In this document: piece by piece, positions 26,922 through 35,696 of the stretch | Numbering within the stretch: position 1 is the first letter of the stretch | Layout of the letters: each line of letters starts with the position of its first letter | From: Bog-756 sp963713625 | Lineage (GTDB): Bacteria > Actinomycetota > Acidimicrobiia > Acidimicrobiales > RAAP-2 | Reading direction: 5' to 3' | Assembly: GCA_963713625.1 (NCBI GenBank) | Contig: CAVQMN010000011.1 | Span: 372,001 to 436,000 of the forward strand | Length of the DNA: 64,000 nt | The notes under the pieces: generated by a model | What the model was told of the DNA's origin: nothing | The model's database searches: none | The model's input: only the letters and a program-made list of their open reading frames with translations | Made by a program: the position numbers and the translations under genes

Positions 26922-28004
26922 ATGAAGATCGCCTTTGTGACCGGCCACTACCTGCCGTTCGCCGGTGGAATCGAGACCCATGTCGAGCAGATCGCATCTC
27001 GGCTAGCGGCCCAAGGCGACGCGGTGACGGTATTGACTCAGACGGACGACCCGTCTTGGCCCTCGTCAGAAATGATCGCAGGCGTCCAGGTCCGGAGGTT
27101 CCCGGTTCCCGTCCCCAGCCAACATTTCGCCGTCTCACCCTCCTTGGGAAGGGCCCTGACGATACACCGCCGGGAATGGGACGTTGTGCATGTCCACGGG
27201 TACCATAGCGTTGTGCCGCTGCTAGCCGCCCTGTCCGGTGCGCGACCCTTGATCTTCACCCCGCATTACCACGGAACAGGCCATTCACCAGCGCGCAAGG
27301 TGATGCACCGGCCTTATCGGCTCCTCGGTACATTTATCAGCGGCGCGTCCCGACGAGTGATATGCGTGTCCGAGGCCGAACGTAGCCTGTTCGTCTCCCA
27401 TTTCCCGGGAGCGATTGACAAGGTAAGGGTGATTCCCAATGGCGTCGACCTTGCCGAGCTGCTGGCCGCAGTACCGGTCTCTACGGACAAGAGGACGATC
27501 GTCAGCGCGGGTCGACTCGAGACGTACAAGCACGTCGACGCCACGTTACGAGCGTTCGCACAACTCGGCCACGACTACCAGCTCATCGTCACCGGTGATG
27601 GGGCTGATCGAGCCAGACTGGAGAGGATAGGGCGAGAGCTTGGTCTGGCCGACAGGGTTCGCTTTGTTGGCCGGATCTGCACCGCAGAACTCTACCGCTG
27701 GTACCGCTCTGCCGACGTCTACGTGAGCATGTCGAGCAATGAGGCCATGGGGATAACGATCCTCGAATTGTTGGCCTGCGGTGCCAGGGTGGTGGCCTCG
27801 GACATTCCCGCCCATCGGGAGGTGAACGAACGAGTCGGTGGAGTGCTCAAACTCGTTCCCTTGGCGTCGAGTCCCCAGGAGTTGGCGACGGCCATAGAAG
27901 CGGCCGCCAAGACACCTTCCGCTCAGGCTCTCCGTATCCCTGGCTGGGACGCGGTGGCCCACGCTACTCGGGCAGTGTACGACGAGGCGATCGGCAATGC
28001 CTGA
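26922..28004 (+). CDS. Family-4 glycosyltransferase
   Basis: A 360-aa GT4 glycosyltransferase. It begins with the classic KIAFVTGHYLPFAGGIETHV, where the glycine loop contacts the nucleotide-sugar. The middle has DVVHVHGYHSVVP and the link RVICVSEAERSLF. The C-terminal domain has VSAGRLETYKHVD and the donor-binding EAMGITILELLACG (E-x7-E). ATG 26922 is chosen because family sequence starts exactly there. Its stop overlaps the next gene start by 8 nt, showing translational coupling. The sugar donor and acceptor are unknown. Confidence 0.94.
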   Translation: MKIAFVTGHYLPFAGGIETHVEQIASRLAAQGDAVTVLTQTDDPSWPSSEMIAGVQVRRFPVPVPSQHFAVSPSLGRALTIHRREWDVVHVHGYHSVVPLLAALSGARPLIFTPHYHGTGHSPARKVMHRPYRLLGTFISGASRRVICVSEAERSLFVSHFPGAIDKVRVIPNGVDLAELLAAVPVSTDKRTIVSAGRLETYKHVDATLRAFAQLGHDYQLIVTGDGADRARLERIGRELGLADRVRFVGRICTAELYRWYRSADVYVSMSSNEAMGITILELLACGARVVASDIPAHREVNERVGGVLKLVPLASSPQELATAIEAAAKTPSAQALRIPGWDAVAHATRAVYDEAIGNA

Positions 28005-29238
28005 GCCACGATCACGCCCGCGGGTCGTCTACTGGTTCAAGCAACCAACTCCGTATGCGGTGGCCCGATTCAATGCCGTCGCTGACGCCCACGCCGTCGA
28101 GCTCGAGGTGTGGTTCAGTGAGGTCCGCGAGCCCGACCGCAGCTGGGATGTGGACGAAAGCCAATGGCGATTCCCGGCCCGATACATCCCTGACCGTCGC
28201 TTTACCGGATTCCGGCTCCGCGTCCCACTCCCAGAACTTGCCCAGACCCGGCCCGACGTCTTCGTCTTGGAATACGACAGACTGAACCAGGCCATCGGGG
28301 CCGTGGCCGGACGAGTGACCGCTCGCCGAGTGGCCTTCCGGGTGCTCCCAAACTTCGACGCCTGGAGCCAGCGCACATGGTGGAGAGAAGCAGCCAAGCA
28401 TCTGCTGTTCAGGATGGTTGACGGCGTCAAGGTGCCTGGCCCCGACGGTCGGAACCTCGCCGTTCGCTACGGGGCCGAGTCGCATCGCGCCTCTGTCGTC
28501 CGACAATCCATCGATCTCGATCTGTATAGCTCTGCGCGAGAGACTTCGTCGTCGGAACGGGGAGCCCGTCGTCAGTCCCTCGGGTTGTCGGGCTGCGTGT
28601 TTGTGTTCGTGGGGCGACTGTGGAAAGGCAAAGGACTGGACGAGCTCCTGACCGCCTACCGCAACCTCGAAGCCGAGGTCGGCGACAAAATCTCCCTGCT
28701 GATCATCGGAGACGGCGTCGACGAACTCCACTACCGTCGCTTGTTTGAACCGCTACCTCGGGTGGTCATGCCTGGCTTCGTCCAGCCCGCAGAGTTGCCG
28801 GGCTGGTATGCCCTGGCCGATTGCCTCGTCTTCCCGACGCACGGTGATCCCAATGGCCTTGTGGTCGAGGAGGCTCTTGCCGCCGGCATACCCGTCATCG
28901 TCAGCGACGCCGCGGGGGACGTCGCCAGCCGCGTACCGGAGGGCATCGCCGGATACGTGTTCCCGGTCGGCTCAGCGAGTGACCTCCAAGAGCGGATGGC
29001 CAGGGTCGCTCTCGCGCCTGCGCTTCGCCCCTCCCCCGAACTGACGGCCACGATGTCGGTCACGGGCTACGCCTCGGACTTCGAGGGCTTTGTGGCCGAG
29101 GTCATGGACCGTGACCGGACATCAGGTCTCTCAGCCCAAATGTGCCTCTTGCTCGGCCACTTGGCCTTGCTCGTGGCTCGGGCCCGACGTTGGCGCCCGG
29201 CATCGTATATCGACGCCCGACACTCAGGGAACCCATAG
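27997..29238 (+). CDS. Family-4 glycosyltransferase
   Basis: A 413-aa GT4-type enzyme. The N-terminal domain starts RVVYWFKQPTPYAVARFNAV, and the C-terminal domain shows VFVGRLWKGKGLDELL, LIIGDGVDELHY, and the donor-site motif GDPNGLVVEEALAAGIPVIV. Starts at ATG 27997 inside the preceding gene and ends in a TAG whose last base is the first base of the flippase start. The last 40 residues (LGHLALLVARARRW) may form an amphipathic membrane contact. It belongs to the same operon as the genes before and after. Confidence 0.93.
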   Translation: MPEPRSRPRVVYWFKQPTPYAVARFNAVADAHAVELEVWFSEVREPDRSWDVDESQWRFPARYIPDRRFTGFRLRVPLPELAQTRPDVFVLEYDRLNQAIGAVAGRVTARRVAFRVLPNFDAWSQRTWWREAAKHLLFRMVDGVKVPGPDGRNLAVRYGAESHRASVVRQSIDLDLYSSARETSSSERGARRQSLGLSGCVFVFVGRLWKGKGLDELLTAYRNLEAEVGDKISLLIIGDGVDELHYRRLFEPLPRVVMPGFVQPAELPGWYALADCLVFPTHGDPNGLVVEEALAAGIPVIVSDAAGDVASRVPEGIAGYVFPVGSASDLQERMARVALAPALRPSPELTATMSVTGYASDFEGFVAEVMDRDRTSGLSAQMCLLLGHLALLVARARRWRPASYIDARHSGNP

Positions 29239-30611
29239 TGCGCGAGCGCCCATCGTCTGTGCGCCGTCTGGCGGGAGCCGCGTTGGCTGGCTACCGACGT
29301 AATCACCTTGCTCGTAACAGTGGCTGGCTCATCTTCGCCACGGGAATGAACGGCCTGCTCGGCCTGGTCTTCTGGGCCGAAGCCACACGTTCGTATTCCG
29401 AGTCGGCCGTCGGATCGGCGAGCGCCGTTTTGGCCGCCATGACATTTGCTTCCACGCTTGGCCTCTTGGGCCTTGGAACGACTGCGTTGCAGATCCTGCC
29501 GCGCGCCGACGACGAGACATGGTCGACGACCGTGAACTCCTTAGTCTTGGGAGGTGCCGCCGCCGGCCTCGTCGCCGGCCTGGTCACTGCAGCGGTGCTG
29601 CCGCAGTTGTCCTCGGACCCGGCGTTCGCCTCGTTTGCCAGACAGCCGACCGTTGCCATCTGTGTTGCCCTCGGTACGTCAGTGCTCACCGTCGCCACCC
29701 TGCTCGATTACGTGTTCCAAGCTGAGCGCCGGGCCCACTTCGTGGGCGTCAGAGGCGCTACCTTCGGCGTCCTCAAACTCGCGTTCCTGACCGCGCTGAT
29801 CCTCCTCGGCGTCGGGAGCGGGACTTGGCTCATCGTCGCTTGGGTCTTGGGATCTCTCCTGACATCAGGAATCTCCCTACTCTGGCAGATCCAACGCCTT
29901 GGACGTCCCCACCGCTACAGCATCAAGGGTGTCGCAGGCCACGTCAAAAAGTGGTTCAAGATCCTCATCCTTCATCATCTGACATCGCTCGGTAGCGTGA
30001 TGATCCCGAGCTTGATGCCTGTTCTGGTGGTGGCTCGGCTTGCACCTCCCCCTGCTGCGCATTTCTACATTGCGTGGCTCGTCTCCAGCGTGCTTCTCAC
30101 GGTGTCGGCGGCCGTGGCCGGCAACCTGTTGGCCGAGCTCTCCTACGACGACGAGCCAATGCCACAGAAGCTGCGCAAGGCATCTCGCTTGATCGCCGGC
30201 CTCCTGTTGCCTCCCAGCATCTTTCTGGCTGTGTTCGGCCGATGGGTCCTGGGAATCTTCGGCCCCACGTACGCGGCCCAAAGCTACGGCATTCTTCTGA
30301 TCTTCGTTGTCGTGGCCGTACCCGACGCAGTGACCAACGTTTATGTCACGCTTCTGCGCATCAAGGGTGAGCCTCACAAAGCCGCAGCCATGAATCTCGC
30401 CATGGCCGCGGTGGCCTTGGGAGGCGCCTGGTTCCTCATGGGTTTGTTCGGAGTCGTCGGTGCCGCCTGGGCATGGGCACTCTCTCAGGCCGTCGGCTGC
30501 GTATTTGTCGCCGTCGACGCCCTGGCGGGGAAGAGAAACCAGCGGTCTGCCCCAATACCTGGAGCGGACGGACGGAAGACCGAGGGCCGTTCGTCGAGCG
30601 TTGGTCAATGA
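29238..30611 (+). CDS. Polysaccharide flippase (MOP superfamily)
   Basis: A 457-aa integral membrane protein with about 12-14 helices, of the Wzx/RfbX-like polysaccharide transporter group (MOP superfamily). It would flip lipid-linked glycan units across the membrane. Landmarks are NSGWLIFATGMNGLLGLVFW (helix 1), GTTALQILPRADDE and, near the end, KGEPHKAAAMNLAMAAVALG. I start it at GTG 29238, which overlaps the preceding TAG by one base. This makes a tightly coupled GT4-GT4-flippase unit. A long hydrophilic tail follows the last helix. Confidence 0.9.
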   Translation: MRERPSSVRRLAGAALAGYRRNHLARNSGWLIFATGMNGLLGLVFWAEATRSYSESAVGSASAVLAAMTFASTLGLLGLGTTALQILPRADDETWSTTVNSLVLGGAAAGLVAGLVTAAVLPQLSSDPAFASFARQPTVAICVALGTSVLTVATLLDYVFQAERRAHFVGVRGATFGVLKLAFLTALILLGVGSGTWLIVAWVLGSLLTSGISLLWQIQRLGRPHRYSIKGVAGHVKKWFKILILHHLTSLGSVMIPSLMPVLVVARLAPPPAAHFYIAWLVSSVLLTVSAAVAGNLLAELSYDDEPMPQKLRKASRLIAGLLLPPSIFLAVFGRWVLGIFGPTYAAQSYGILLIFVVVAVPDAVTNVYVTLLRIKGEPHKAAAMNLAMAAVALGGAWFLMGLFGVVGAAWAWALSQAVGCVFVAVDALAGKRNQRSAPIPGADGRKTEGRSSSVGQ

Positions 30612-30778
30612 GACGCCATCACACCGCCTGTGGTCGCCATCCCACCGCCTGTGTTGGAAACGCACCGGGATCGGGGGCCGAACCCGCCGAGAGCGGCGGG
30701 GTCTCGACGCCGGTGTCAGATAACGCATACCATTTTCGTGTGATAGCGCCCGACTCGATAACCACCGTGAGTCGTGTG

Positions 30779-31639
30779 ATGACGCAGATAGCCGAGCGTC
30801 GGATAACTTGGAGCGCCTTTTCTCTGCTTCCACTTTCCTTGCGGCGTCAGGTTCTGTTCACTGCACGTCACAAGCGACTCGGCCACCTCACGCGCCCAAA
30901 GACGTTTAACGAAAAGGTCAACTGGCGCATTCTTCATGACCGCCGCGAGATTCTGGCCTGGACGTGTGACAAGATGCGCGTCAAGGAACTGGCCCAGGAG
31001 CGGGGGATCCGCGTCGTACCAACCCTGTGGGCCGGTACCGACGTGAGCGAGCTTCGCGACCTGGACCTTCCTCCAGCCTGGGTGTTGAAGCCAAACAATC
31101 GCACAGGACTTGTCTTCTTTGGGCAGTCGCAGTGCACAGATGTAGAGCCCATCTGCCTGTTGACCGAGACCTGGAAGTCCGACAATCGGGTTATTGCCAA
31201 GGGAGAGTGGGCCTACACCCGGGCAGATCCTGGTTTCCTCGTCGAAGAGCGCATCGGCCCCGTCCCGGGTTCGCCCGCCGACTTCAAGGTGTTCGTCTTC
31301 GACGACGCGCCCTACATGGTCCAGGTCGATCTGGACCGTTTCGGCCATCATCAAAGCCGCTTCTATCGACCCAATTGGCAACCCATGCTTCATCGGGACC
31401 GAGTGCCCGTATCGGACGACATCGCCAGGCCTCGTTGCCTGGGTGAGATGCTCGAAGCCGCCACTACTGTGGCCAAGGGCTTCGATTTCCTACGTGTCGA
31501 CATGTACATCGAGCGCGATCAGGTACTTTTGGGGGAGGTCACGCCATATCCTGGTGGCGGCCTCGAACCCTTCGAGCCGCGCAGCGCCGATCTCGATATT
31601 GGCAACGCCTGGCGCTTGCCACAACCGTCTGGTGCCTGA
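30779..31639 (+). CDS. TupA-like ATP-grasp ligase, copy B
   Basis: A 286-aa paralogue of the ATP-grasp enzyme at 21217-22140. Matching motifs are TRPKTFNEKVNWRILHD, DKMRVKELA, WVLKPNNRTGLVFFG, GFLVEERIG, DFKVFVFDDAPYMVQV, DRFG, FLRVDMYIERD and LLGEVTPYPGGG. The family role is ligation of an amino acid or peptide to a sugar acid, using ATP; the true acceptor here is unknown. Starts at ATG 30779, GTG 30776, GTG 30767 and GTG 30740 are all open, and no clear ribosome site decides. It follows the flippase on the same strand by about 170 nt and may share its transcript. Confidence 0.88.
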   Translation: MTQIAERRITWSAFSLLPLSLRRQVLFTARHKRLGHLTRPKTFNEKVNWRILHDRREILAWTCDKMRVKELAQERGIRVVPTLWAGTDVSELRDLDLPPAWVLKPNNRTGLVFFGQSQCTDVEPICLLTETWKSDNRVIAKGEWAYTRADPGFLVEERIGPVPGSPADFKVFVFDDAPYMVQVDLDRFGHHQSRFYRPNWQPMLHRDRVPVSDDIARPRCLGEMLEAATTVAKGFDFLRVDMYIERDQVLLGEVTPYPGGGLEPFEPRSADLDIGNAWRLPQPSGA

Positions 31640-31997
31640 AGCTATGGCGTCACACAACCACCTTCCGCCGAAGCACAAGCCCCACACCGAAATATCGGGT
31701 GGAGGTGAGGTGCCGGCCGGGGTGCGAGCCGTTGGCTTGGCAACTCGTATAGCCGAGAATTCCCTAGCCGCAGGCAGAGGTCGAGATCATCGAAGTCGAT
31801 CAATTGGCAACCGCAAACGTAGTTGCATTGACTGGTCCGATCCGTATTGTGGTCGACACAGATGATCAGTTCGATGGGACGGCTTTGGGCTTCCACGGAA
31901 CCCACCGCTTGGACCAAATGATACCACCGGAAGGTTGAGCAAGCTGGGCGTTGAGGTGAAAGTGCTCAGAACAGTGACAGCGGTACGGGACCTGATT
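31640..31997. other. Intergenic region with coding-like relics
   Basis: No intact gene. On the plus strand two consecutive stop-free pieces read like protein: one includes PIRIVVDTDDQFDGTALGF (about 31760-31938), the next SKLGVEVKVLRTVTAVRDLI (about 31939-32000, running into the end of the AspH gene on the other strand). Neither has a start codon or a family that I recognise. They may be remains of a lost gene. Confidence 0.35.
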
Positions 31998-32996
31998 TCA
32001 CCGGAGCTTGAATGCACGGAAGGATCGCCGTGGACGGTCTTTGCTCGCACCGAGCAACTTGGGTGGCCGAGGAAAGAGGCGAAGGCGGGTTGACACCTCG
32101 TCACCGTCGCGAAGGATCTGAAGCTCGATCACCTCTCCCGGCCGGTGGCGCACCTGGATGTAGTCCGTCGCGGTACGGGCCACCGCGCATTCGGAGACGC
32201 CCTCCACAGCGCGGATGATATCCCCGACCCTGAGATTGGCTCTGGTCAGGTGAGCGATCCGTCGCACTTCTCCGATGCGAGACGCGAATGCGTCAGGGGA
32301 GAGACCGAGGGACTCCTTCTCCGCCGTAGAGATGGGATGCGACACCGCATACGTGACGCTCTGTACGCTGTCTGGTAGTCCTGCGGTGTGCCACCTCGTC
32401 GGGTCATCGGACCCAGGGTCGAACCGCGCGTGTTCGATCAGGTCAAGGACCGTTGGGCTACGCGGCACGTCGAAGATCAGATGCGTTCGGACGGCATCTC
32501 CGTTTGTGACGGCATGCATCGCCTGATTGTCGAACGTCCAGGCCTCGCCAACGGCCAGATGCTTTGACCTCCCCTCGGACAGAAGGTATGCCCCGTCGTT
32601 GGTGACAATTGGGACGTGTATCCGGAATGGGTCGAACCACGCCGGGTCACTGTCGATGTGGGGTCGGGTGACGCCGAGAGGCTTCATCCGGAAAATAAAC
32701 GCTTGGTTTGTCCCGCCAAACGGACCCGACGTGCCGATGAGCCATCGGACATAGGGAAGCCCGTCCAAGATTTCGTGATCGGCGTTCTCGGAGCCGACGA
32801 AATCCGCCGCCGTCCCCTGGCTTCCCCCGCGCAACAGCACCATGTTCGAGCTGCAATGGATATCCCAATGAGTGCTGGCCCAGGCCTCTTGTGGTATGGA
32901 TCGATACTCCTCAATCAGGCGCTCGACGTCCACCGTCACCGGAAGCTGGAGAAAAGACTGCTTCACAAGGTCCGATCTTGTATCAGTGTCGCTCAT
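31998..32996 (-). CDS. Aspartyl/asparaginyl beta-hydroxylase-PDZ fusion
   Basis: A 332-aa protein with an N-terminal AspH-type Fe(II)/2-oxoglutarate dioxygenase domain and a C-terminal PDZ-like domain. The double-stranded beta-helix carries the metal motif RPHIDSDPAWF (HxD), then RIHVPIVTND and the second histidine in AMHAVTNGD with the 2OG-binding arginine in RTHLIFDV. From about residue 245 the text changes to PDZ-like sequence: NLRVGDIIRAVEG and GEVIELQILRDGDEVSTRL. AspH enzymes hydroxylate Asp/Asn side chains or related amides. ATG 32996 is preferred over ATG 33029 because GGGAGAG lies just upstream. It follows the broken methyltransferase on the same strand. Confidence 0.88.
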   Translation of the reverse strand: MSDTDTRSDLVKQSFLQLPVTVDVERLIEEYRSIPQEAWASTHWDIHCSSNMVLLRGGSQGTAADFVGSENADHEILDGLPYVRWLIGTSGPFGGTNQAFIFRMKPLGVTRPHIDSDPAWFDPFRIHVPIVTNDGAYLLSEGRSKHLAVGEAWTFDNQAMHAVTNGDAVRTHLIFDVPRSPTVLDLIEHARFDPGSDDPTRWHTAGLPDSVQSVTYAVSHPISTAEKESLGLSPDAFASRIGEVRRIAHLTRANLRVGDIIRAVEGVSECAVARTATDYIQVRHRPGEVIELQILRDGDEVSTRLRLFPRPPKLLGASKDRPRRSFRAFKLR

Positions 32997-33104
32997 TGGT
33001 CTCTCCCATGCCGAACGGCATTTTGTCACCTTCCCGACGCGAATCGCCAGATTGGCACCCGAGGGAGATCGACTCGGCAGCGGTCAGGCGCAGCGACATG
33101 GCCG

Positions 33105-34246
33105 TCAGTCCGCGGGGCGGCAGTCCATAACCGCGAAACCTGACACGAGTGGGGTCCAGGACTCGACCCGGAGGCCGCTACGGGTGGCAAGGGTCTCGTA
33201 CTCCCGGCGCGTGCGTTCGCGAGCTCCAACGAACACGAGCATGCGAAGGTCCTCTTGCGCGGAGCCGAGAGCCAGATCGTACGGCTTCTCGATGACCAGG
33301 ACGCGGCCATGCGTCCCGGCAGCCTGGCCGCAGTGCCGAAGTATGGTCATCGCGTGCTCATCGTCCCAGTCATGCAGGATCCAACTGAGCAGATAGGCGT
33401 CGGCGACCGACGGGACCTGGTCGAGGAAATTCGCCTCAACTACCTCGCAGCGTTTGGCGCAGACGGCATCGTTCATCGCATCCTTCGCCCTCTGAACGGC
33501 GTCGGCGAACTCGAGGATCGTCCCTGTCTTGTCCCGACAAGAGTCCAAGACGATTCGGAGCAGTTCGCCACTACCTCCTCCGACGTCAGCGATCCGTGAC
33601 ACATCATGCCAGTCATAGTTTTCAACCAGGGCTGGGCCAATCTCCCTGGCGTGGCTCGTCATCTGGACGTCGAAGGAAGTCATGAGGACCGGATCCTTCG
33701 CCAGTTGCTCCCACAATCCCTCGCCATGGACATGCGGATAGGCTGCCTCCCCGGTGCGAATGGAATACATCATTTGGGCGAGAGCCGACTCGAAACGCGG
33801 TGTTATCCCGGTCAACTGGAAATACTGATGGCGACGACTTGGGTTGCCGGAACGCAGCAATTCGCCAAGAGGTGTCAAGCCCACGGAAGACGGTGTCGTT
33901 TGGACGAAAACGCCGCGCCCGACCAGATGGCGTGACAAGCGGGATAACGCGTCTCGGTCCACTTCACACGCGTAGCCAGGTCGTCCAACTCGGTGACTCC
34001 CGCCGCGATCAGGTCGGGGATGTCAAGCGTGGCCACGACTCGGACCGCCTGCGTCGTAACCCAGTTTTCGTTGCTCGTAACCAACTCGAGTTGTGAAAGA
34101 GGGGAGGCCCGCCGTACAAGGGCTCCACGAACGGCGCTACCCAGTCGCATAAGGACGGCATCGCGAAACGCACGTCTGCCCGTAGAAGATCTGAGTTGGA
34201 CGCGCGCCCGTGACGTGTCGAATCGGAATCGACCTCTCGACATCAC
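33105..34246 (-). pseudogene. O-methyltransferase copy B, frameshifted
   Basis: A paralogue of the methyltransferase at 19641-20774, broken by one base. The first part (from 34246) encodes TTQAVRVVATLDIPDLIAAG and reaches DDLATRV, then runs into sequence without similarity. The expected continuation DRDALSRLSRHLVGRGVF is in another frame from about 33962 and runs to the normal end VSGFAVMDCRPAD at 33105. A missing base near 33966-33968 (GTGAAG where GTNGAAG is expected) accounts for it. SAM motif ADVGGGSGELLR and SWILHDWDDEHA are intact. It is divergent from GH5 copy B, just as copy A is from GH5 copy A. Confidence 0.9.
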
Positions 34247-34438
34247 GGGTACAATAGCGGGTTTTCGCCGAAGGCACCCAGGGGCTTCGGTGACCCCTCA
34301 GCCAAGAGGGTCACGCCAGCTTCTCACCGTGCTCGGCACGCTTACCGACCGTGGCATAGCCGGCGACGGTTGGCGGATCGACATTCCTGATCGGGAGCAT
34401 CGTTGTGGGGCTGGAGCTCAAGCGACCAGAATGACAAG

Positions 34439-35623
34439 GTGCGGCGAAGCCTCGCAGGTCTGGTGCTCGCCCTAGCCGTGCTCGGGGCGGGGTGCTCATC
34501 CCAGCAACTCAGTGTGCACGTCGATGGGAATGAGCTGGTCAACGGCTCTAGTCAGCAAATCCGTTTGCTTGGCGTTGACCTCACCGGTACGGAGGATGCC
34601 TGTATCGAGAACGGTGGATTCTCCTGGGGAGACGCCAATACGTCAGCCGAGGATGCATCAACCGCTGCGGCCATCGCCTCATGGAAAGCCAACGCTGTCC
34701 GTATCCCGCTCAATGAGGACTGCTGGTTGGGCATCAACGGGTCACCCGGGGCCTATTCGGGGGTCAACTACGAGGAAGCCATAGAGAACCTGGTTGCTGC
34801 GTTGAACGCGGACGGCATCATCGCAATCTTGGATCTCCACTGGTCCGCTCCTGGAAGTGACCCATCGGATGGTCAAGCTCCGATGGCTGATGAGGACCAC
34901 GCACCTGCTTTCTGGACTTCTGTGGCTACTACATTCAAGTCCGATCCGGCTGTCATTTTCGACCTGTTCAACGAACCACACATTGGACAATCGTCATCAG
35001 TTACCTCACCAACCAGCGGGTTGGCATCAACGCCTTGGGGATGTTGGCTTGAGGGTTGCTACGTCACCGGGGGTAAGAGCGACATCACATACCAAACGGC
35101 GGGAATGCAGCAGCTGGTGAACACAGTTAGAGCGACTGGAGCGACTCAACCAATCATGCTGGGTGGACTTGAGTATGCAACTGACCCCTGTGGCTACAAC
35201 TACAACTGGGGCGACGATGTTGCGTGTCCTGAGCTCGCCAATCTCCCGGTCGACCCACTACACCAGTTGATCATCAGTTTCCACACCTACACCACCTCAA
35301 ATGATACGTCGGTTGCGTCGTGGAACTACAACCTGGCACAGTTCAACGCTGCCAACATCCCTATGGTCACGGGCGAGCTAGGCGAGGACGATTGCAGTAC
35401 CAGCTATATGAACGCTTACATGACTTGGGCCGACCAAAACAACGAGTCATACTTAGCCTGGACATGGGAACCATACAGTGGCCCACAACCAGAAGCGTGT
35501 GTTCCAGGGTCATTGGTCAATTGGGAGCTGATACAAAACTGGAGTGGAACGCCAAGCGAGGTTATCCCCCAGGGACCGAACTACAAAGCTCACCTGGCGC
35601 TTGTCTATTCGTCGGGACGATGA
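34439..35623 (+). CDS. GH5 glycoside hydrolase lipoprotein, copy B
   Basis: A 394-aa GH5 hydrolase paralogous to copy A, with nearly identical catalytic blocks: RIPLNEDCWLGING, AILDLHW, FDLFNEP (acid/base Glu), SWNYNLAQFNAA and MVTGELGEDD (nucleophile Glu). Here the N-terminus is a short lipoprotein signal (RRSLAGLVLALAVLGAGCSS), so this copy would be anchored to the membrane, and the Ser/Thr linker of copy A is absent. GTG 34439 gives the best signal; TTG 34403 is open. After the stop codon about 75 nt match the orphan repeat at 19250-19362. Likely a cell-bound glycan-trimming enzyme. Confidence 0.92.
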   Translation: MRRSLAGLVLALAVLGAGCSSQQLSVHVDGNELVNGSSQQIRLLGVDLTGTEDACIENGGFSWGDANTSAEDASTAAAIASWKANAVRIPLNEDCWLGINGSPGAYSGVNYEEAIENLVAALNADGIIAILDLHWSAPGSDPSDGQAPMADEDHAPAFWTSVATTFKSDPAVIFDLFNEPHIGQSSSVTSPTSGLASTPWGCWLEGCYVTGGKSDITYQTAGMQQLVNTVRATGATQPIMLGGLEYATDPCGYNYNWGDDVACPELANLPVDPLHQLIISFHTYTTSNDTSVASWNYNLAQFNAANIPMVTGELGEDDCSTSYMNAYMTWADQNNESYLAWTWEPYSGPQPEACVPGSLVNWELIQNWSGTPSEVIPQGPNYKAHLALVYSSGR

Positions 35624-35696
35624 ACGTGCGATGGAGATGGCGAGTGCAGACACCCGGGCGTGGCAGTACGGCGTCAGTTCGTGGGAACAGTGCGCC
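35583..35696 (+). repeat. GH5 3'-end repeat, copy 3
   Basis: End of GH5 copy B plus downstream flank. It matches the reverse complement of 19250-19362 over its whole length (CTTGTCTATxCGTCGG, then GTGCGATGGAGATGGCGA, then ACCCxGGCGTGGC). Similarity continues outside the coding region, so a DNA segment, not just a gene, was duplicated. Confidence 0.8.
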
